Shown here in pieces: positions 25,601 through 29,439 of a stretch of DNA of 29,439 bases. Location of the stretch: contig CALTVJ010000013.1 in assembly GCA_943912835.1 (NCBI GenBank), positions 1 to 29,439 on the forward strand, read 5' to 3'. Made by a program: the position numbers and the translations under genes. Under the pieces are notes generated by a model. The model searched no databases. It saw nothing but the letters and a program-made list of their open reading frames with translations, and was not told the DNA's origin. This stretch comes from an uncultured Porphyromonas sp. (lineage in GTDB: Bacteria > Bacteroidota > Bacteroidia > Bacteroidales > Porphyromonadaceae). The stretch's first letter is position 1; the number at the start of each line of letters is the position of its first letter.

Positions 25601-26060
25601 TATCGTAGGTTATATATGGATGCTCCATATCTACCCAATACCCCATTTGCTTCGTAAGACTCTCCCACTCGGCTGTAAATTTCATGACATCGCGACGACA
25701 AGCGGCATTATACTCAGCAACGCTAATTGTCTTACCAATATCTTCTTTTGTTATGCCTAGAGCCTTCTCTACGCCCAACTCAACAGGAAGACCATGAGTA
25801 TCCCAACCCGCTTTTCGATTGACCAAAAAGCCTTTCATCGTTTTATAACGACAAAAGATATCCTTAATACTACGGGCCATTACATGGTGAATGCCAGGCA
25901 TTCCATTGGCTGAGGGTGGACCTTCATAAAAAACAAACGAAGGTGCTCCAGCTCGCTGACGCAGGCTCTCTTGGAAGAGTTGCTCATCTTCCCACTTCGA
26001 GAGCATCGACTGATTAACCTCCGATAGGTTCAGTTGATTGTATTCAGGAAACTTATTCAT
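22656..26060 (-). CDS. ileS: isoleucyl-tRNA synthetase
   Basis: An 1134-aa class I aminoacyl-tRNA synthetase. The HIGH signature appears as GIHH at residues 56-59 and KMSKR at ~687-691 in KNGNKMSKRLGN; the editing domain lies between them, including AWTTTPWTLPSNTALCVG. The long C-terminal region and the GIHH variant point to the eukaryote-like IleRS2 branch, which in other bacteria is often less sensitive to mupirocin (family knowledge, not tested here). The ATG at 26060 is chosen because an upstream TTG at 26099 lies inside the probable -7 element. It heads the long minus-strand gene run. Confidence 0.96.
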   Translation of the reverse strand: MNKFPEYNQLNLSEVNQSMLSKWEDEQLFQESLRQRAGAPSFVFYEGPPSANGMPGIHHVMARSIKDIFCRYKTMKGFLVNRKAGWDTHGLPVELGVEKALGITKEDIGKTISVAEYNAACRRDVMKFTAEWESLTKQMGYWVDMEHPYITYDNRYIETLWYLLKQIYNKGLLYKGYTIQPYSPAAGTGLSTHELNQPGCYRDVKDTTCIAQFRVLNPKQEWTQYGDVYFLAWTTTPWTLPSNTALCVGEQIDYVLLRTYNPYTAQAINVILAKDLVSKHFSSDYEGSEAVSQYEPGQKSLPYEVLAEYKGADLLGLTYEQLLPWVKPEEGAFRVISGDFVTTEDGTGIVHIAPTFGADDNKVAKAHGVPALLVLNRDGQEVPLVDLQGRLYPLDNLDEIFVRERVNLEAYTPFSGAYVKNAYDETKGEKDDSLDVEIALLLKSQGRVFKIEKYTHSYPHCWRTDKPVLYYPLDSWFIRTTECRERMIELNKTINWKPESTGTGRFGKWLENLQDWNLSRSRYWGTPLPIWRTEDGAEQICIGSLEELYQEIERSVDAGVMQQNPMKGFVVGDYSDENYAKIDLHRPFVDDILLVSSTGKVMKRETDLIDVWFDSGAMPYAQLHYPFENKELIDNGTAFPADFIAEGVDQTRGWFFTLHAVATMISDATSYKAVISNGLVLDKNGNKMSKRLGNAVDPFEAIQKYGSDPLRWYMISNSSPWDNLKFDVDGVEEVKRKFFATLYNTYQFFALYANYDSFDPNVEQIPYQDRPEIDRWILSSLNTLIAEVDNYFESYEPTKAARAISEFTTEQLSNWYVRLCRRRFWAGEMDQDKLSAYQTLYRCLTTIARLMAPVAPFYADQLWRDLTFSAESVHLVSFPKSNEHEINETLEQSMATAQSICSMVLALRRKENLKVRQPLQTLVIPILDENQRAVIEPVQDLILSEVNVKELKFVRDGEGQLVKRIKPDFKRLGPRYGKIMKLIASELSTLSQEKINQIERDGRLSLDVQGHLVELEREDVDVYSEDVPGWLVANEGNLTVALDITLTEELRLEGLSRELVNRIQNLRKSTGLELSDKIVLHFEKNPEMKDVLLAYGSRIASEVQAVRIEEHEHLEEAEIFDMDNFELRLYLQKL

Positions 26061-26096
26061 AGTCTTATCTTGATAATACTTATTTTCTTCGGAAGA

Positions 26097-26104
26097 CAAA
26101 GATA
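26097..26104 (-). promoter_or_regulatory. putative -7 element for ileS
   Basis: TATCTTTG on the minus strand matches TAnnTTTG and lies 36 bp before the ATG at 26060, giving a short leader of about 30 nt. The htpG terminator just upstream makes a separate promoter for ileS necessary. No -33 TTTG at normal spacing. Confidence 0.5.
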
Positions 26105-26163
26105 CGCATTATTACACTAACGCACTCCATCATAGAAGCAAACATTCTCCCAGACAAAAGACA

Positions 26164-26199
26164 AAAGGCTGTATCAAACCAAATTTTGACACAGCCTTT
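26164..26199 (-). terminator. hairpin terminator after htpG
   Basis: A 14-bp stem with one mismatch pairs 26164-26177 with 26186-26199 around an 8-nt loop, 20 bp after the htpG stop. On the minus strand it ends in CCTTTTGTCTTTT, a T-rich tail, as expected for rho-independent termination. Confidence 0.78.
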
Positions 26200-26219
26200 A
26201 TTAAAATTCAGATTATTTT

Positions 26220-28277
26220 CTATAACATACGATGGCTTCTCTCTATAAACTTAGCCAAAGCCTCTCCTTTAAGCAATCCACTACCGAGCAAAGCTAAGTC
26301 TATCAGCTGACCAACAAGATCATTACCCTCACCATAAGCTTTAAGCTCAGTCTTAATCTTCCCTTCGAGCTCTGCTTGGCGATACGACAATTGATCCAAC
26401 TGTTCCTTATCTGCAACTGATATCTCATCGTCTTTCTTTCCTTCCTGTGCCTTACGCAGTGTTGCTAGCTCTTCTGTCTTTATTTTCAACTCAGATCTAA
26501 CAGGAACGAGCCCCTGCTCAATAGCCTCAGCCTCATCAGACAGTATTCGTTTTACCAACTCATGATCAGAGTTAAGAACTACATTGTAACTCTCTGGCAT
26601 CTCACCATAGAAGCCCATACCAGGTTGCATCTTAGCCATATCCTGCATACGACGCATCCACTCTCCTTGGGTAATCAAGACAGCATCAGCATCGGCCCCC
26701 AAAGCTTCAATAGCTACATGATAAACCTTCTTTTCTTCAGCAGGCAAACGCCCTTCAAAAATACCAGTTAATCGGCTTTGCTCTTCTACGCTAAACTGTA
26801 CATTTTGGCTATCCTCTTTATTTATGAGTTTAGCTATTGAATCAGAATCTACACGAACAAAGCGAGTTTTTTCCAACTTTTGTTCAAGCTGAGCCACAGC
26901 ATGCACATCAAGTGGACTATCCATTAGAAGGACAGAATACCCCTTGTTAGTAGCCCTCAAGATATGACTGTACAAGGCCTCCTTGTTATCTGCATACAAC
27001 ACAACAAGATTACCATCTTTGTCTGTCTGCTCTGATGCTATAAGAGTACGATACTCTTCGATAGTATATTTTTTACCCTCGACATCTGTGAGCAATACAA
27101 ATTTCTGAGCCCTATCGTAGAACTTCTCATCACTCAGCATACCATACTGCACAAAGATCTTCAAGCTATCCCACTTCTCTTCAAACAGAACACGATCATT
27201 ACGGAAGATTTCATCAAGACGATCTGCAACTTTCTTTGTAATATGATTGCTTATCTTCTTAACCTGCGCATCACTTTGGAGATACGAGCGTGATACATTT
27301 AGAGGAATATCAGGGCTATCTAGCACCCCGTGCAAAAGCGTCAAATATTCTGGTACAATACCATCAATCTCCTCCGTAACAAATACCTGATTACTGTATA
27401 GTTGTATCTTGTTACGTTGTAACTCCATCTGATTTTTAATCTTTGGGAAATAAAGAATACCCGTTAGATTAAAGGGATAGTCAACATTGAGATGTATCCA
27501 GAAGAGAGGCTCCTCAAACTGACCTGGATATAGTTGGCGATAAAAAGCCTTGTAATCTTCGTCCTTGAGTTCACTAGGCTTCTTTGTCCAAGCAGGGTGG
27601 GTATCGTTGACTTGATTATCCTCCTCTGTATCTTGCATCTGACCATCTTTCCACTCTTGCTTTTTCCCAAAGATCACAGGGATCGTCAAGAATTTACAAT
27701 ACTTATCAAGCAGTGTTTGGATCCTTTCTTTTGCCAAAAACTCCTTGCTCTCGTCATCAATATGCAAGACGATATCCGTCCCTCGCCCCTCCTTATTTAC
27801 TTCTTCTAAAGTATACTCGGGAGAACCATCACAACTCCACTTTACAGCCACTGCCCCATCTTTATAGCTCTTAGTAACGATATCAACACGCTTAGAAACC
27901 ATAAATGACGAATAGAAGCCTAAGCCAAAATGACCTATAATAGCGACTTTATCATCTTTATATTTATCCAAAAACTCTTCGGCTCCAGAGAAAGCAATCT
28001 GATTGATATACTTATCAACCTCTTCGGCTGTCATACCGATACCTCTATCACTGATAGTAATAGTACCAGCCTCTACATCGATAGAGACACGCACATCAAG
28101 TGCCCCCAACTCACCCTTAAATTCTCCAGCACTAGCCAATGTCTTCAGTTTTTGACTAGCATCAACCGCATTACTAACTAGCTCTCGCAAGAAAATATCA
28201 TGCTCGCTATACAAGAATTTCTTGATAACGGGGAAAATATTTTCACTCGTTACTCCAATCTTACCATTCTTACTCAT
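26220..28277 (-). CDS. htpG: molecular chaperone HtpG (Hsp90)
   Basis: A 685-aa cytoplasmic ATP-dependent chaperone. The N-terminal GHKL ATPase is clear: FLRELVSNAVDAS near residues 28-40 (N box), ISDRGIGM at ~74-81 and GHFGLGFYSSFMV at ~115-127 (the glycine-rich lid). The middle domain includes IPLNVSRSYLQ. The C-terminal dimerisation region ends in LLKGEALAKFIERSHRML. Length is slightly above that of E. coli HtpG, as usual for Bacteroidetes. Single-gene unit with a promoter-proximal palindrome upstream and its own terminator. Confidence 0.96.
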   Translation of the reverse strand: MSKNGKIGVTSENIFPVIKKFLYSEHDIFLRELVSNAVDASQKLKTLASAGEFKGELGALDVRVSIDVEAGTITISDRGIGMTAEEVDKYINQIAFSGAEEFLDKYKDDKVAIIGHFGLGFYSSFMVSKRVDIVTKSYKDGAVAVKWSCDGSPEYTLEEVNKEGRGTDIVLHIDDESKEFLAKERIQTLLDKYCKFLTIPVIFGKKQEWKDGQMQDTEEDNQVNDTHPAWTKKPSELKDEDYKAFYRQLYPGQFEEPLFWIHLNVDYPFNLTGILYFPKIKNQMELQRNKIQLYSNQVFVTEEIDGIVPEYLTLLHGVLDSPDIPLNVSRSYLQSDAQVKKISNHITKKVADRLDEIFRNDRVLFEEKWDSLKIFVQYGMLSDEKFYDRAQKFVLLTDVEGKKYTIEEYRTLIASEQTDKDGNLVVLYADNKEALYSHILRATNKGYSVLLMDSPLDVHAVAQLEQKLEKTRFVRVDSDSIAKLINKEDSQNVQFSVEEQSRLTGIFEGRLPAEEKKVYHVAIEALGADADAVLITQGEWMRRMQDMAKMQPGMGFYGEMPESYNVVLNSDHELVKRILSDEAEAIEQGLVPVRSELKIKTEELATLRKAQEGKKDDEISVADKEQLDQLSYRQAELEGKIKTELKAYGEGNDLVGQLIDLALLGSGLLKGEALAKFIERSHRML

Positions 28278-28319
28278 ACTATACTTTGTATTATATATTA
28301 AATCTTTCTAACAATAAAA

Positions 28320-28361
28320 TGGCAAAGCTAATGCCAAACAAGGACTTATGCCTTTTTGGCA
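28320..28361 (-). promoter_or_regulatory. htpG promoter region with overlapping TGCCA/TGGCA dyads
   Basis: On the minus strand TAGCTTTG (28330-28323) matches the -7 consensus, 45 bp before the htpG start. The -33 area is occupied by a dyad: TGCCAAACAAGG (28332-28343) pairs with CCTTTTTGGCA (28351-28361), 11 bp with one bulged C and a 7-nt loop. TGGCA at 28320-28324 adds a third half-site pairing with 28332-28336. It looks like an operator for htpG or a transcript hairpin. I know of no Bacteroidetes regulator with this site. Confidence 0.45.
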
Positions 28362-28630
28362 GAAAAACTTCAAAACGACCTAAGAATTATGGTTGAGAGA
28401 AAATGATCACGATCAAGCCCTTTACACTCCTCCTAGACGCAAATCCTGGCTCCAATCCCAAACAGCAAAAATCGTTTCACCTAAACGATATCTTCTCTTC
28501 AAGTTACAGAACCTTAGTCGTCCTATTGAATGAAGGAAGACTGTATAACTTATACCCTCTTAAACAAGTGAGAAGACCTCCAATCAGTCTGATTAATCAA
28601 ACAAAATTTACATTATTTAAATAATTTGAT
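28362..28630. other. intergenic region with no supported gene
   Basis: Between the htpG promoter and the fimbrial promoter. A plus-strand frame of 73 codons (28403-28624) begins with ATG but has no promoter, no visible ribosome site, no recognisable motif and ends within AT-rich promoter DNA. The minus strand is broken by stops. A decayed gene is possible; nothing else is seen. Confidence 0.5.
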
Positions 28631-28638
28631 TATCTTTG
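28607..28638 (+). promoter_or_regulatory. promoter of the fimbrillin-like operon
   Basis: TTTA (28607-28610; 3 of 4 of TTTG), 20 bases, TATCTTTG (28631-28638, full -7 match). Transcription would start near 28645, leaving about 94 nt before the small ORF at 28739. This leader has a weak bulged dyad ATTAA(A)GGT / ACCTTAAT near 28647-28675. Confidence 0.6.
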
Positions 28639-28738
28639 CAGACAGAATTAAAGGTTTACAACACAACACCTTAATACAAACAACACATTTAAACCAACTT
28701 CATAATCGATAAATACTACAGATTTTACAACTAACAAC

Positions 28739-28886
28739 ATGACAAAAAAAAAGCAAAAGTGTTTACACCAGCCCACAAGCTGAGATCTGGCGCATAAACA
28801 CATCTCTCAATCTACTTCAAAGTTTAAGTACAGACCTATATCTAGAAGGAGATATAGACGGATATCAAGATATTGGTGAATACTAA
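28739..28886 (+). CDS. small leader-type gene with frameshift in a 9-A tract
   Basis: An ATG at 28739 opens MTKKKQ and stops at codon 15 in its own frame. Shifting frame at the run of nine A (28744-28752) yields a continuous frame to TAA at 28884-28886: K-S-K-S-V-Y-T-S-P-Q-A-E-I-W-R, followed by LNLLQSLSTDLYLEGDIDGY and IGEY. A basic start, a short V-Y-x-S/A-P-x-x-E segment and an acidic Gly/Asp-rich end resemble the ~50-aa peptides encoded before fimbrillin-type genes in Porphyromonas (my recollection). The downstream frame has no start of its own. Options: a real deletion, a phase-variable tract, ribosomal slippage, or a sequencing error. Confidence 0.5.
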
Positions 28887-28901
28887 AATAAACTTAACAC
28901 A

Positions 28902-29439
28902 ATGATTTTTTTCAAACGAACTTATCTCAACATACTTCTACCACTTATTGGTACAACTATACTTGCTAGCTGTAATAAGAACAACGAGCAAATTACACCA
29001 AATTCATACACCGAAATAGAAACAGAGCTCGAAGGAGCCGAAATCGAACTTTCGTTAGAAAGCAGTCTTGAGGATGATGCTCGTGCACTCACTTTCAATC
29101 AAAGCGATGCTCGCAAACCCGAAGTGGAAGTTGGTGGTATCGATGTACTATGTATCATCAGAAGCAACAAAAATGACCAACCTATATACAAGACGATCAA
29201 GTGGCAACGTGACGCTAAAATCAAAAATCGTATATATCTAAGAAAACACCGTTTCAAATTCCCCAAAGGAACTAAGACTGCAAAAGGGAAAAAATGGTAT
29301 ATCCTTGGGGTCATTGGAGGAAATTGGAATGAAGCTCAGAAAAGATTATCATTCTCAACAAACAGAGTATCAAACACAGACAAAACTCGCAGTGTAACTC
29401 TTGATGTACCAGCTGTATCTAAATGGGTAGAAATTCCTA
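28902..29439 (+). CDS. fimbrillin-like lipoprotein, partial (runs off the window)
   Basis: At least 179 codons, with no stop before the window end. The start MIFFKRTYLNILLPLIGTTI leads to a lipobox LASC with Cys24, so the protein is exported and lipidated. The mature N terminus is acidic (repeated Glu) up to about residue 60, then DDARALTF. In FimA/Mfa1-type fimbrillins a lipidated leader is cut after an Arg by gingipains; the Arg-Ala here is a candidate site (inference). Next come beta strands such as VDVLCIIRSNKND-like and WYILGVIGGNW. It starts 15 bp after the small frameshifted gene. It could instead be another kind of lipidated surface protein. Confidence 0.55.
   Translation, partial: MIFFKRTYLNILLPLIGTTILASCNKNNEQITPNSYTEIETELEGAEIELSLESSLEDDARALTFNQSDARKPEVEVGGIDVLCIIRSNKNDQPIYKTIKWQRDAKIKNRIYLRKHRFKFPKGTKTAKGKKWYILGVIGGNWNEAQKRLSFSTNRVSNTDKTRSVTLDVPAVSKWVEIP

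Noticed and set aside
26061..26099. 13-residue TTG-started extension of IleRS
   Set aside because: The TTG is part of the probable -7 element, and transcription would start downstream of it; the ATG at 26060 fits family length.
28403..28624. 73-codon plus-strand open frame between htpG and the fimbrial promoter
   Set aside because: No motif, promoter or ribosome site, and its end runs through the AT-rich -33 region of the next promoter. Kept only as a note on the intergenic stretch.

Overview
The window comes from a chromosome of a Bacteroidales bacterium, most likely a Porphyromonas relative. The evidence is the gene families (GSCFA protein, DUF4296 lipoprotein, DksA-like protein without its zinc cysteines, long IleRS with a GIHH signature, OMP_b-brl_3-type barrel receptor, fimbrillin-like lipoprotein), the base composition (roughly 40 % GC by eye), and promoters of the Bacteroidetes type (TTTG, 19-21 bases, TAnnTTTG) with no strong Shine-Dalgarno sites. 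The genus assignment is an inference; no marker here settles the species.

Left part (1-10.9 kb). A tRNA-Ser(UGA) on the minus strand has a near-perfect promoter. A minus-strand operon follows: rlmN (23S rRNA/tRNA methylation), an MFS transporter and hemN (anaerobic porphyrin step). On the plus strand are a threonine-dehydrogenase-like SDR enzyme with its own promoter and hairpin, then a three-gene unit of a cytoplasmic CbiK-like chelatase, a LolA-like periplasmic protein and a GSCFA protein, ended by a 22-bp perfect hairpin. A minus-strand pair (GNAT protein, folC) shares a divergent promoter region with a SUI1/eIF1-like gene.

Middle part (10.9-26.1 kb). A large outer-membrane barrel receptor gene stands alone. 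Then comes a long minus-strand run from ileS (26060) to an MBOAT acyltransferase (14037): ileS, dksA-like, lspA, DUF4296 lipoprotein, a small unknown gene, upp, a U32 family protein, two SGNH hydrolases and the MBOAT. Spacing is tight, with several overlaps, and a strong hairpin closes it. The last three genes look like an envelope O-acetylation module.

Right part (26.1-29.4 kb). htpG has its own terminator and a palindromic motif over its promoter. A promoter then drives a probable fimbrial operon: a tiny gene broken by a 9-A run, followed by a fimbrillin-like lipoprotein that runs off the window.

The clearest new observation is a pair of short non-coding mobile elements (7822-7953 and 13758-13929). 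They share sequence and imperfect terminal inverted repeats, and each is flanked by a perfect, different 7-bp target duplication. They are a MITE-like family; one copy inserted exactly at the folC stop codon. The second is the A-tract frameshift at the head of the fimbrial operon.
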